DNA from: Spirochaetales bacterium
Lineage (GTDB): Bacteria > Spirochaetota > Spirochaetia > DSM-2461
DNA: 64,000 nt
Reading direction: 5' to 3'
Assembly: GCA_016936555.1 (NCBI GenBank)
Contig: JAFGXR010000001.1
Location: 1 to 64,000 of the forward strand
Part shown: piece after piece, positions 43,546 to 52,718 of the stretch
How positions within the stretch are numbered: position 1 is the first letter of the stretch
How the letters are laid out: the number at the start of each line of letters is the position of its first letter
The notes under the pieces: generated by a model
Databases searched by the model: none
Seen by the model: the letters and a program-made list of their open reading frames with translations, nothing else
What the model was told of the DNA's origin: nothing
Translations under genes and position numbers: made by a program

Positions 43546-44738
43546 GTGATGGTTCCCTCTCTCAGGATGAAATAGATGCCTTGTTGTTAGGCGGTAGCGT
43601 AGATACTCCCTCGGCCGGATCATTCGGCGGCGGTTCTTCACTCTCTGCTTCGGAGGAAAATGCTCTGGCGGCACTTCTGCAGAAAGCCAGCGAATCCCAG
43701 TCGGGGACCCTCTCCGGAATGATGGGTGCTTCCGTATCGATAGGAGCCCCTTCTCTGGAAGTCGTGACCAAAGAGGAGCTTCAGAAGGCTCTGAGCGATG
43801 AAACGGTTGAGATAAAAATTGACTTTAAAGAGGGAGTTTCCGGGGGACACCTTTATTATTTCTCTCCCGGAGATGCCCTGAAGCTCGCCGGGCCTATGAT
43901 GGGTCAGGATGATGTGGAGCTTAATGCCACGGCTATTTCAGCCATTGGAGAAGCCGTATCCCAGATTACCGGAGCGGCTGTTACGGTAATCGGCGATAAG
44001 ATCGGCAGGACCATAATGCCCGATTCGCCCGACGGACAGAGTATTCCCAAGACTATGATCCGGGCTCCTCAGGGTGAGATGGTTAAAGTCAACTATAAAG
44101 TATCCCTGGACAACGGCGATTCGTTCAGCCTAGTTGAAATCATTGATCTCCCGGTTGCCAGGGAAATCGCATCCCTCGCCGGAGGCTCGGACAGCTCCGA
44201 TATGATGTCCGATTTCGATTCCATGACCGGAGGTTCCGGTGCAATGGATATGATGGGTGGAATGGGCGGCATGAACCAGATGGGCGGCATGAACCAGATG
44301 GGCGGCATGGGCCAGATGGGCGGCATGAACCAGATGGGCGGCATGGGCCAGATGGGCGGCATGGGCCAGATGGGCGGCATGAATATGGGTATGGGCGGCA
44401 TGATGGGTATGGGTCAGCAGCCCCCGAATGTGCAGGGAGTTCAGCTTCCCGATTTCGGCGCATCGGTCTCTCCGTCGGAGCAGCGGAATATCGGTCTTCT
44501 GATGGATGTTTCCATGGAGCTGACCGTAGAGCTGGGACGAACTAAATGGCAGATCAAGGATATTCTGGGAATGGGGGAAGGTACCATCATCGAGCTGGAC
44601 AAACTGGCCGGTGAGCCTGTCGATATACTGGTCAACCATAATCTTATCGCCAAAGGCGAGGTTGTCGTCATCGATGAAAACTTTGGAGTCCGCGTTACGG
44701 AAATCGTGTCCAGTATGGACCGGCTTCAGAAAGGATAG
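43542..44738 (+). CDS. fliN: Flagellar motor switch protein FliN/FliY with internal repeat linker
   Basis: This 398-residue protein is much longer than a classical FliN of about 100-140 residues. It has its own CheY-binding-like peptide (LSQDEIDALLLGG), a CheC-like domain (ALSDETVEIKIDFKEGVSGG ... NATAISAIGEAVSQITGAA), a linker of repeated MGGMNQ/MGGMGQ units, and a C-terminal SpoA domain (LLMDVSMELTVELGRTK ... IKDILGMGEGTIIELDKLAG). The layout is that of FliY. It may both build the C-ring and dephosphorylate CheY-P, though activity is not shown by the sequence. Confidence 0.9.
   Translation: MSDGSLSQDEIDALLLGGSVDTPSAGSFGGGSSLSASEENALAALLQKASESQSGTLSGMMGASVSIGAPSLEVVTKEELQKALSDETVEIKIDFKEGVSGGHLYYFSPGDALKLAGPMMGQDDVELNATAISAIGEAVSQITGAAVTVIGDKIGRTIMPDSPDGQSIPKTMIRAPQGEMVKVNYKVSLDNGDSFSLVEIIDLPVAREIASLAGGSDSSDMMSDFDSMTGGSGAMDMMGGMGGMNQMGGMNQMGGMGQMGGMNQMGGMGQMGGMGQMGGMNMGMGGMMGMGQQPPNVQGVQLPDFGASVSPSEQRNIGLLMDVSMELTVELGRTKWQIKDILGMGEGTIIELDKLAGEPVDILVNHNLIAKGEVVVIDENFGVRVTEIVSSMDRLQKG
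44262..44387 (+). repeat. 18-base in-frame minisatellite in fliN/fliY
   Basis: Seven tandem units of ATGGGCGGCATG(AACCAG or GGCCAG) encode MGGMNQ or MGGMGQ. The last unit diverges. The repeat keeps the reading frame when units are gained or lost. Confidence 0.9.
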
Positions 44739-44763
44739 TTAATAAACCGCTTTACGCGGCGAT

Positions 44764-44791
44764 TTGACATAAATACATTAAAGTGTACTTT
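44764..44791 (+). promoter_or_regulatory. Candidate internal promoter before fliO
   Basis: A perfect TTGACA (44764-44769), 16 bases, then TACTTT (3/6). It sits in the 67-base gap between fliN and fliO. It could give extra transcription of the export-gate genes; the -10 is weak. Confidence 0.3.
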
Positions 44792-44805
44792 GGGAGGGGA
44801 ACACT

Positions 44806-45417
44806 TTGAACAGACTGGCAATAATGCTGGCGGCGGGGATATTCGCTTTGGCGGGTGTCTCTCTAGTCGCTCAGGAGAACGGGGAAAATTCATCTGAGCA
44901 GATCAATGCCGCACAGGCAGTAGATGAAACAACTTTAATAATCAACACGGAAAATCAACCCGCACAGGACATTCCTGAGGTGAGTCCTTCGGCTATCGGT
45001 ATCGCCGATCTTGTCAGAACGGTTGTGGTGCTTCTTCTCGTCATCGGTGCGATTTATCTGGTTATGTACATTCTCAGGCGTTTTTCCGCCTCATCCCTTG
45101 ACGGCAGCTCACTCATCAAAGTCGTTGGTTCCAGGGGGTTGATGAAAGATTCGGCTGTCCATCTTCTTGAGGTGGGTAATCAGGTTTTTCTTGTGGGAAC
45201 CGGAAACAGTGCGGTCAATCTCATATCTGAAATTACCGATCAGGAGACGATCGACAATATCAGGCTGAATCTGTCGGAAGGAAATAATCAGACATCGAGT
45301 TTTGCTCAGAGGATCGCCATGAACCTCGGTCTGGGACGGAACAAAACCGCTGATAAAAAAATCAGTGAAGCCGAGGGTTTTATACGCAGTCAGCGCGACA
45401 GGCTCAAGGATCTGTGA
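44806..45417 (+). CDS. fliO: Flagellar export protein FliO
   Basis: FliO helps assemble the FliPQR export gate. The 203-residue protein has a signal sequence (LAIMLAAGIFALAGVSLVAQ), a low-complexity stretch, one membrane segment (VRTVVVLLLVIGAIYLVMYIL) and a short cytoplasmic domain (SLIKVVGSRGLMKDSAVHLLEVG) typical of the family. The start is TTG at 44806 with GGGAGGGG upstream. In Borrelia the gene in this place is called fliZ. Confidence 0.88.
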   Translation: MNRLAIMLAAGIFALAGVSLVAQENGENSSEQINAAQAVDETTLIINTENQPAQDIPEVSPSAIGIADLVRTVVVLLLVIGAIYLVMYILRRFSASSLDGSSLIKVVGSRGLMKDSAVHLLEVGNQVFLVGTGNSAVNLISEITDQETIDNIRLNLSEGNNQTSSFAQRIAMNLGLGRNKTADKKISEAEGFIRSQRDRLKDL

Positions 45418-46217
45418 TGAGAAAAGCCGTATTTGCCCTGGTTATCCTGTTCGCGTCAGTTCTTCCCCTGTCCTCCCAGACGAATGAAGGGGAAGCTGTC
45501 GCCCAGATCATCGAAGAGGCTCAGAACTCGAATTTTCAAATTCCTTTTCTCAATCTCCAGGTAAGGGATCCCCAATCCAATAACGAAGTGGCTTTGTCCA
45601 TACAGCTTATTCTTCTGCTGACAGTTCTTTCCCTGGCGCCGTCCATTGTCATTCTCATGACATCGTTTCTGAGGATTTCCATTGTTCTGGACTTTATCAA
45701 ACGTGCCATGTCTCTGCAGCAGGTTCCCCCCTCCAATGTACTGATGGGTATCGCTCTGTTTCTCACGCTTTTTATCATGTGGCCGACTTTCGATCAGATT
45801 TATGAAGATGCTTTCAAGCCCTTTGCCGAGGGGCAGATCGGGTTCGAGCAGATGTATGACCAGGGTATCGGACCGCTGAGGCTCTTTATGTTCCGTCAGC
45901 TCGATGGCAATCACGATACCATAGCTCTTTTTATGAATATGAGCGGGCTGGAACAGCCGCGGACCTTCGCCGATGTTCCCACTTACGTGCTGATTCCCGC
46001 TTTTATTCTCAATGAGCTGACTCTGGCTTTCAAGATCGGGATTCTTCTCTACTTCCCGTTTATCATTATCGATATGGTCGTTTCGTCCATTCTCATGTCC
46101 ATGGGGATGATCATGCTTCCGCCTGTTATGATTTCCATGCCCTTCAAACTCATTCTCTTTGTTCTTGTCGACGGATGGGGGCTTGTGGTGCGGCAGCTGA
46201 TATTGAGTTTCTTATAG
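45417..46217 (+). CDS. fliP: Flagellar export gate protein FliP
   Basis: FliP is the core subunit of the type III export gate. ATG 45417, overlapping the fliO stop by one base, is preferred to the GTG 45414 in the track. A cleavable signal peptide (MRKAVFALVILFASVLPLSSQ) is followed by LLTVLSLAPSIVILMTSFLRISIVL and MGMIMLPPVMISMPFKLILFVLVDGW, which are family signatures. The length is 266 residues. Confidence 0.96.
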   Translation: MRKAVFALVILFASVLPLSSQTNEGEAVAQIIEEAQNSNFQIPFLNLQVRDPQSNNEVALSIQLILLLTVLSLAPSIVILMTSFLRISIVLDFIKRAMSLQQVPPSNVLMGIALFLTLFIMWPTFDQIYEDAFKPFAEGQIGFEQMYDQGIGPLRLFMFRQLDGNHDTIALFMNMSGLEQPRTFADVPTYVLIPAFILNELTLAFKIGILLYFPFIIIDMVVSSILMSMGMIMLPPVMISMPFKLILFVLVDGWGLVVRQLILSFL

Positions 46218-46229
46218 GAGGGTTGATTA

Positions 46230-46499
46230 ATGACAACAGGTTTTATCGTCAGTCTTCTCAGGAGCAGCATTATACAGACTCTTTCCATAGCTGCGCCTGT
46301 TCTTCTGGTCTCCATGTTTATCGGTCTGATAATCTCCATTTTCCAGGCGGTTACGTCGATTCAGGATCAGACACTTACCTTCGTGCCGAAAATTGTTGCC
46401 ATACTAACGATTATCGGCTTTTTCGGAGCCTGGATGATGAATTCCATGGCGAATTTTACAGCAAATCTTTTCAATATGATTCCGAATATCACCGGGTGA
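46230..46499 (+). CDS. fliQ: Flagellar export gate protein FliQ
   Basis: FliQ is an 89-residue protein with two membrane segments that forms the gate with FliP and FliR. APVLLVSMFIGLIISIFQAVTSIQDQTLTFVPK is the family block. An AGGAGGG site precedes the ATG. It lies 12 bases after fliP and 3 before fliR. Confidence 0.95.
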   Translation: MTTGFIVSLLRSSIIQTLSIAAPVLLVSMFIGLIISIFQAVTSIQDQTLTFVPKIVAILTIIGFFGAWMMNSMANFTANLFNMIPNITG

Positions 46500-46502
46500 T
46501 AG

Positions 46503-47297
46503 ATGAATTTTGACATGCTTCTGACGGACGGACAGATTTTTCTTCTCATTTTCGCGCGGATTATCGCGTTGATGCTGCTGATTCCCATCATGTCTTCGAC
46601 GGCATTTCCCGGTCCGGCCAGAGCCGGCCTGGCCTTCTTTACGGCCCTGGCTGTTTTTCCCATGGCAAAAAACCTCGGTTTTGTTATTCCCGATACAGGT
46701 TTGATATATGCTCTGCTCATAATCGGCGAAGTTCTTATTGGTGTGCTCCTCGCCTTCATAGTACAGCTGGTCTTTACAGTTTTCCAGCTGGCGGGACAGA
46801 TGTTTTCCATTCAGATGGGCTTCGGTGCCTCCCAGGTCTACGATCCCCTTTCCCAGATCGAAGTGCCTCTTCTCGGCCAGTTTCTCAACCTCGTATCCAT
46901 GCTTGTGTTTCTCGTTATCGGAGGAATGAAGAAGATCTTTCTCACGGGAATCTATCAGTCTTTTGCCGCGGTCAAGGCCATCGATGTATTCTCCCAGAGA
47001 GATATGCTGGTTACTTATTTTTCCGGCGTTCTCGGGAAACTGTTCGAACAGGCCATTATCATCGCATTTCCTATCATGGGGACGCTGATTCTGCTTTCCG
47101 TGACTATGGGGCTCCTGGCCAAAGCCGCTCCCCAGATGAATCTTCTCATGGTGGGTTTTCCCATCCAGATTACGGTCGGCTTTATCATGATGCTGGCGGC
47201 CATGCCTTTTCTGATTGAAAAGTTTTCGATGATTATCGATGCGGGATTTTCCCAGATCCTCACTATTCTCGACAGTGCCTACAGGGGGGCTCTATGA
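46503..47297 (+). CDS. fliR: Flagellar export gate protein FliR
   Basis: FliR is a 264-residue membrane protein completing the FliPQR gate. It has about six membrane segments, with FARIIALMLLIPIMSS, the FQMGFGASQVYDPLSQ-like loop (IQMGFGASQVYDPL), and GFPIQITVGFIMMLAAMPFL. Its stop overlaps the flhB start (ATGA). Confidence 0.95.
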   Translation: MNFDMLLTDGQIFLLIFARIIALMLLIPIMSSTAFPGPARAGLAFFTALAVFPMAKNLGFVIPDTGLIYALLIIGEVLIGVLLAFIVQLVFTVFQLAGQMFSIQMGFGASQVYDPLSQIEVPLLGQFLNLVSMLVFLVIGGMKKIFLTGIYQSFAAVKAIDVFSQRDMLVTYFSGVLGKLFEQAIIIAFPIMGTLILLSVTMGLLAKAAPQMNLLMVGFPIQITVGFIMMLAAMPFLIEKFSMIIDAGFSQILTILDSAYRGAL

Positions 47298-48451
47298 ATG
47301 AATCTCTCCTGAAGCTCCGTTTGCTCCGCGGCGATGACTACGAGCTCCTTCTTCCGGATATGGACCTCCAGTGGTTCGCCGCGGAAGAGGAAGGACGGAC
47401 GGAAGACCCGACGGAACAGAAGAAAAAGAAGGCCCGGGAAGATGGCAAAGTCGCCAAGACCCAGGAGCTGACCGCATCTCTGGTTATGCTTTTTCCCCTG
47501 GTGACCATCGGTATTCTATCGGGATATATGATCAATCAGCTGGCTCAGATGATCAATTACTTCCTGAAAAACAGCACGGTTATCGACGTGGTCGGCAGCG
47601 GCCTTCCCTGGAGGGCTTTTCTCAGCTATTTTCTCAAGCTGACGGTACCGGTCTGGGCCATCGCCTATGTATCGGCTTTTCTCGGCAATGTCGTCCAGGT
47701 CGGCTTTAAATTCACTCCGAAGGCGATCAAACCGGATTTCAAGAAAATCAAGCCGGACATCATCAACTGGGCGAAAAAGTCTCTGTTTTCCGTTGAGGCG
47801 ATGTTTAATTTCGCCAAATCGATCCTGAAAATTGTCATAATTGGCGTAGTCGCCTATCTGGATGTGAGAAAGAACGGTCCTCAGTTGGCCAATCTTACGA
47901 ATATTCCCCTTGGCGAAAGTTTCGGATTCGTGGCGGGCATCGCCTTCGGTCTGGCTGTCAAAGCGGCCCTGATTCTCATGGCGTTATCTCTTCCCGACTA
48001 TCTCTTCCAGAGAAAACAGCATCTCGATTCGCTGAAAATGACAAAGCACGAAGTGAAGGAAGAGCATAAGCAGATGGAAGGGGATCCCCTGGTCAAAAGC
48101 CGGCTCAGGCAGAGAATGCAGGAGATTCTCACCTCCAATATGATCCAGAACGTGCCTCAGGCCGATGTGGTCGTTACAAACCCGACCCACTTTGCCGTTG
48201 CTCTGGAGTGGAACAACGAAACAATGGTAGCTCCGACCGTAACGGCCAAGGGGCAGGATCATATCGCCTTCCGCATCAGGGATGTGGCGAAGGAACACAA
48301 TGTGCCCGTTATTGAAAACAAACCCCTCGCCAGAGGGCTCTATGCCGCAGTGGAGATCGGGGAGCAGATTCCCGAGGAGTACTGGGATATCGTGTCCCGG
48401 GTCCTGGCCGAGGTATACCGCATCAGCGGGAAGATGGCGGGAGAGATGTAA
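47294..48451 (+). CDS. flhB: Flagellar export switch protein FlhB
   Basis: FlhB controls export order from rod/hook to filament. The 385-residue protein has TEDPTEQKKKKAREDGKVAKT at the start of the family region, four membrane segments and the autocleavage motif NPTH (near residue 296, VVTNPTHFAVAL). About 35 N-terminal residues (MNESLLKLRLLRGDDYELLLP) precede the usual FlhB start, a longer lead than most. The start overlaps the fliR stop. Confidence 0.95.
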   Translation: MNESLLKLRLLRGDDYELLLPDMDLQWFAAEEEGRTEDPTEQKKKKAREDGKVAKTQELTASLVMLFPLVTIGILSGYMINQLAQMINYFLKNSTVIDVVGSGLPWRAFLSYFLKLTVPVWAIAYVSAFLGNVVQVGFKFTPKAIKPDFKKIKPDIINWAKKSLFSVEAMFNFAKSILKIVIIGVVAYLDVRKNGPQLANLTNIPLGESFGFVAGIAFGLAVKAALILMALSLPDYLFQRKQHLDSLKMTKHEVKEEHKQMEGDPLVKSRLRQRMQEILTSNMIQNVPQADVVVTNPTHFAVALEWNNETMVAPTVTAKGQDHIAFRIRDVAKEHNVPVIENKPLARGLYAAVEIGEQIPEEYWDIVSRVLAEVYRISGKMAGEM

Positions 48452-48463
48452 TGGAGATAGTTT

Positions 48464-50563
48464 ATGGCTGATATACAGAAAACTCTGAGAAGCGCTTTCG
48501 GCAAAGAGAGAACCGACCTCCTTATTACGGTGGGCGTTCTGATGATCGTCATGATGCTCATCGTCCCCCTGCCCACATGGATCCTCGATACCATGATGTC
48601 GGTCAATCTCATGCTGGCCATAATGATCATTCTGATCGTTCTCTTTACCAATGACCCGCTTGAGTTCTCTCTCTTCCCGACCATACTTCTTGTCTCAACT
48701 GTTTTCGGACTGGCTCTGAACGTTTCTTCGACCAGGCTGATTCTTGCCAAAGGGGAGGGGTTCGACGGAAGAATCGTAAAGGCTTTCGCTACATTCGTCG
48801 TGGGCGCCGAAGGGACCCAGGGGATCGTTATCGGGGCGATTATTTTTATCATAATCATCGCGGTTCAGTTCCTGGTTATCACCAAAGGAGCCACGAGGGT
48901 CGCCGAGGTCGCCGCGAGATTCACTCTCGACGCGCTTCCCGGCAAACAGATGGCCATTGATGCCGAATACAATTCGGGTCTGATCACCGACGATCAGGCG
49001 AGGAAGAGAAAAGCGGACCTCCAGAAATCCGTCGATTTTTACGGAGCCATGGACGGTGCCACCAAGTTCGTCTCCGGAACCGTTCAGGTGGGTATCGTCA
49101 TCACTCTGATCAATGTCATCGGCGGTATCATAGTCGGAGTGACTATCCATGGGGAACCGATTGCCAACGCCCTTAACACCTATACTTCGCTGACTATAGG
49201 GGACGGGCTTGTTTCCCAGCTTCCCACCCTGATTATTTCCGTGTCAACCGGTCTGATCGTAACCCGTTCTGTTTCCGACGGGTCTTTCGGAACCGATGTG
49301 AAGAAGCAGTTTTCCGCCCAGTCCAGAATTTACTGGATCACCGCTGTTTTTCTCTTCTTCCTGGGCGTTCTGCCGGGATTCCCCTGGTATCTGCTGTTCC
49401 CTCTTTCGGCTATGACCGGATTCATGGCTTACAGATTGACCCGGCGGAAAATGATAGAGGAAGAGCTGGCAAAAACGGCCGGAGAACAGGAAAAGGCCGA
49501 GAAGGATGCACCGGCGGAAATGTCACCGGTTGTGCCTCTCGATCCCCTTTCTCTCGAGCTTGGATACGGACTAATCCCGCTGGTCGATCAGGACAATGGC
49601 GCCGAACTGCTCGACAGGTTGACCCGAATCCGCCGGGAGGCGGCGCTCGATCTCGGTCTTGTGGTGCCGCGGATCCGCATTATAGACAATATGCGCCTTG
49701 AGCCTTCGGAGTACTGCCTGAAAATCAAAGGCGTCGAGATGGGCCGCGGAGCCATCCGCATGGGCCATTTTCTGGCTATCAATCCCGGAGGGGAAAGAGA
49801 GCCGCTGGAAGGGGAAAAAACCACCGATCCGGCATTCGGGCTCCCCGCTATCTGGATTTCCGATACGTACAGGGAAAAAGCCGAAAGAAACGGTTATACC
49901 GTGGTCGATCCGCCTTCGATCGTCGCCACGCACCTGACCGAAATTATCAAAAAGCACTCTTCGGAGATTATCGGCCGTCAGGAAGTCCGTTCGATGCTCG
50001 ATACGCTCAAGGAAAATTACCCCGCCGTTGTCGAGGAAGTCTCAAAATCCTTTTCCACAGGAGAAATCCAGAAGGTCTTTCAGGGGCTTCTCAGAGAACA
50101 GGTTTCCATCAGGAATCTCGTGGTCATTCTCGAGACACTGGGCGATTACGGATCGGTCACGAAAGATACGGGATTTCTCATTGAAAAGGTCAGACAGGCT
50201 CTGGGCAGACAGATATGTTTACAGTATGCTGAGGAGGATAATACGCTCCGGGTTCTTACAATCCATCCTGAAATTGAACAGCGCATCGTCGACTCCCGGA
50301 TGGAGTCGGCTGCCGGTGTTATCGCGGCACTTGATCCCCGTTTTCAGAGGCAATGGATCAATGCCGTGCTCAATAGTGTTCAGGATGTCCAGAATCTTGG
50401 ATATTATCCCCTGATACTGTGCAGCGAAGCGGCCAGAGCTCTTGTCAGGTCGTCGACCGAAAGGGATATTCCCGATCTAGTCGTTCTCTCGGTTCCCGAG
50501 ATAGCGCAGAATATTTCGATTGAGTCTCTTGGCGAAATATCATTTGAATGGAAGGAATCGTAA
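48464..50563 (+). CDS. flhA: Flagellar export gate protein FlhA
   Basis: FlhA, 699 residues, is the export-gate platform. Eight membrane segments are in the first half, with the cytoplasmic FHIPEP loop region (DALPGKQMAIDAEYNSGLITDDQARKRK) and GDGLVSQLPTLIISVSTGLIVTR. The C-terminal cytoplasmic domain binds export chaperones. The length is normal. The flhF start lies within its stop (TAATG). Confidence 0.96.
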   Translation: MADIQKTLRSAFGKERTDLLITVGVLMIVMMLIVPLPTWILDTMMSVNLMLAIMIILIVLFTNDPLEFSLFPTILLVSTVFGLALNVSSTRLILAKGEGFDGRIVKAFATFVVGAEGTQGIVIGAIIFIIIIAVQFLVITKGATRVAEVAARFTLDALPGKQMAIDAEYNSGLITDDQARKRKADLQKSVDFYGAMDGATKFVSGTVQVGIVITLINVIGGIIVGVTIHGEPIANALNTYTSLTIGDGLVSQLPTLIISVSTGLIVTRSVSDGSFGTDVKKQFSAQSRIYWITAVFLFFLGVLPGFPWYLLFPLSAMTGFMAYRLTRRKMIEEELAKTAGEQEKAEKDAPAEMSPVVPLDPLSLELGYGLIPLVDQDNGAELLDRLTRIRREAALDLGLVVPRIRIIDNMRLEPSEYCLKIKGVEMGRGAIRMGHFLAINPGGEREPLEGEKTTDPAFGLPAIWISDTYREKAERNGYTVVDPPSIVATHLTEIIKKHSSEIIGRQEVRSMLDTLKENYPAVVEEVSKSFSTGEIQKVFQGLLREQVSIRNLVVILETLGDYGSVTKDTGFLIEKVRQALGRQICLQYAEEDNTLRVLTIHPEIEQRIVDSRMESAAGVIAALDPRFQRQWINAVLNSVQDVQNLGYYPLILCSEAARALVRSSTERDIPDLVVLSVPEIAQNISIESLGEISFEWKES

Positions 50564-51774
50564 TGGAGCATTTTACCGAACGGGGAATAAGCCATCTGGA
50601 AGTACTGGATAAAATCAGTTCCAAATACGGAAAGAACGCAAAGATCCTCACCAGAAAAAATATCACAATGGGCGGTTTCCTCGGACTGTTCAAAAAAGAA
50701 GGCGTCGAATACACCGGCTATGTCTACGACAATGTTCTGCAGGACCGGGCGGCAAGGGATTCCTTTGAGAAAAAAGCCATACTGAATTCGGTCGGAAAAA
50801 GCGATATTCCTCCCGCTTCGGCAAAACCGGCAGGTGATCCGCTGGCGGAGGAAGTGAAAAGCCTGACGGAAGTCGTCAAAACCCTGATCGAAAGAGGTCC
50901 GGCTACGTCAGAGCCGAAAAAGCACGAAAATCTGGTTAAGCTCGAAGACCTTCTGGAAGAAAATGATTTTTCCCGGGATTTCATCCGCGATATGATCGAC
51001 CGACTGAAAAGGGAGCTCTCCCTCGAAGACCTGGATGATTACTCTCTGGTTCAGCAGTCGGTTCTCGAATGGATCGGTGATAAAATCAGCATTTACAGAG
51101 AAAAGCCCGCCCGGGTTCCCCGCGTGTTTATTCTTGTCGGACCCACCGGGGTCGGGAAGACCACGACAATTGCCAAGCTGGCGGCCATCAAGGGAATTGC
51201 CACCGGCGATCAATCTCCTCTAAGTGTCCGCATGATAACGATCGATAATTATCGTATAGGTGCAAAAAAGCAGATTGAGACCTATGGAGATATTATGGGC
51301 ATTCCCGTGGCCTGCGTAGAGACATTCAGCGATCTCGAGAAGAAAATACAGCAGTTCAGCGATGCCGACCTGATCCTTGTCGACACAATCGGCAAGAGTC
51401 CGTCGGACTTTATGAAGCTGGCGGAGATGCGGAAGCTCCTGGCGGCCTGCGGCAGCAACAGTGAAGTCCATCTGGCCGTTTCTTCAACCACAAAAACCCG
51501 CGATATCAGAGAGATTCTCAGTCAGTTCGAACCTTTTAAATATCAGTCAGTCATACTGACGAAACTCGATGAGACTTCCCAGGTCGGGAACCTCATCAGC
51601 CTTATGGCTGAAGCGGGCAAGCCGCTGTCTTATATCACGGACGGACAGGTCGTCCCCCAGGATATTGAAACGGCGACGGAAATCAAATTACTTGAAAAGC
51701 TGACGGGCTTTTCCGTGGACAGGGAAAAACTGCTGCGGAAGTTCCCCATTTACAATTCGGCAATCTGGAGATAG
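50563..51774 (+). CDS. flhF: Flagellar SRP-like GTPase FlhF
   Basis: FlhF places the flagellum at the pole. ATG 50563, overlapping the flhA stop and with AAGGAA upstream, gives MEHFTERGISHLEVLDKI and 403 residues; the track start 15 bases earlier is possible. The N-terminal part is variable, and the GTPase NG-domain shows VPRVFILVGPTGVGKTTTIAKLAA, ITIDNYRIGAKKQIETYG, ILVDTIGKS and VILTKLDETSQVGN. Confidence 0.93.
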   Translation: MEHFTERGISHLEVLDKISSKYGKNAKILTRKNITMGGFLGLFKKEGVEYTGYVYDNVLQDRAARDSFEKKAILNSVGKSDIPPASAKPAGDPLAEEVKSLTEVVKTLIERGPATSEPKKHENLVKLEDLLEENDFSRDFIRDMIDRLKRELSLEDLDDYSLVQQSVLEWIGDKISIYREKPARVPRVFILVGPTGVGKTTTIAKLAAIKGIATGDQSPLSVRMITIDNYRIGAKKQIETYGDIMGIPVACVETFSDLEKKIQQFSDADLILVDTIGKSPSDFMKLAEMRKLLAACGSNSEVHLAVSSTTKTRDIREILSQFEPFKYQSVILTKLDETSQVGNLISLMAEAGKPLSYITDGQVVPQDIETATEIKLLEKLTGFSVDREKLLRKFPIYNSAIWR

Positions 51775-51777
51775 AAG

Positions 51778-52680
51778 TTGGAAGATCAGGCAGAGAAACT
51801 TAGAGAGATAATGAAAAACAGGCAGTCCGGGGAGAGCTCGAACGAGATTCAGGGTGTTTTCGGGAAGAAGACGAAAATCATAACCGTAGCGAGCGGCAAG
51901 GGCGGCGTAGGGAAGACGAATGTCTCCACCAATCTGGCTCTCGCCTACGCCAAAATCGGGAAAAAGGTCATCGTTCTGGATGCGGATCTCGGGCTGGCCA
52001 ATGTCAATGTTGTTATGGGGATGATCCCCAAATACAATCTCTACCATGTAATACGCAAGCAGAAGACCATGAAAGAGGTCATTCTCGATACGGACTACGG
52101 AATCCAGATCGTAGCCGGCGCTTCGGGGTTCAGCAAGATTGCCAATCTGACCGATGAAGAGCGCGAATCCTTTATCACGGAGCTGACCGAGCTCTCTTCA
52201 GCTGATATTATAATCATCGATACGAGCGCAGGTGTTTCCAGCAATGTTCTCTCCTTTGTGCAGGCGGCCGATGAAGTGCTTATCGTAACGACGCCCGAGC
52301 CCACGGCAATTACCGATGCCTACGGTATTATCAAAATCATATCCACAGAGATCGATGATCTGGATCTGGATCTCAAGCTTATCATCAACAGGGTCGCTTC
52401 CGTTACAGAGGCAAAAAAGATTTCCCAGAGAGTGATCAATATCGCGGGACAGTTCCTCAATCTCAAAGTGGATTATCTCGGATTTGTCTATGAGGATCCA
52501 TCGGTTCCCAGCTCTGTGCGCAAGCAGGTGCCCTTTATGATCGCCGATCCCAATGGAAAAGCGGCGGGCTGCATACAGCATATCGTAGGACGCCTTGAAA
52601 ACATAGAATTCAAGGAAGGCGGCGGTGTGGGGAAATTCATCAGGAAACTTCTGGGAAAAGAAGGCAGCTTGACTACTTGA
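51778..52680 (+). CDS. flhG: Flagellar number regulator FlhG (MinD-like ATPase)
   Basis: FlhG counteracts FlhF to set flagellar number. The 300-residue protein shows the deviant Walker A SGKGGVGKTNVSTNLAL, LDADLGLANVNVVMG and IIIDTSAGVSSNVLSFV. The N-terminal helix (residues 1-25) contains KLREIMKNRQ, the region that stimulates FlhF. The C-terminal end is amphipathic and basic, a likely membrane anchor (KFIRKLLGKE). The start is TTG at 51778, with GGAGA upstream. Confidence 0.93.
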   Translation: MEDQAEKLREIMKNRQSGESSNEIQGVFGKKTKIITVASGKGGVGKTNVSTNLALAYAKIGKKVIVLDADLGLANVNVVMGMIPKYNLYHVIRKQKTMKEVILDTDYGIQIVAGASGFSKIANLTDEERESFITELTELSSADIIIIDTSAGVSSNVLSFVQAADEVLIVTTPEPTAITDAYGIIKIISTEIDDLDLDLKLIINRVASVTEAKKISQRVINIAGQFLNLKVDYLGFVYEDPSVPSSVRKQVPFMIADPNGKAAGCIQHIVGRLENIEFKEGGGVGKFIRKLLGKEGSLTT

Positions 52681-52718
52681 GTTTATTGACCTAATCTGAA
52701 TACGGGAGGGATTCGTCT

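Noticed and set aside
44093-44639. Minus-strand ORFs rich in PPIWPM and AAHLAHAAHLV repeats
   Set aside because: They are shadows of the 18-base repeat in fliN/fliY read in other frames.
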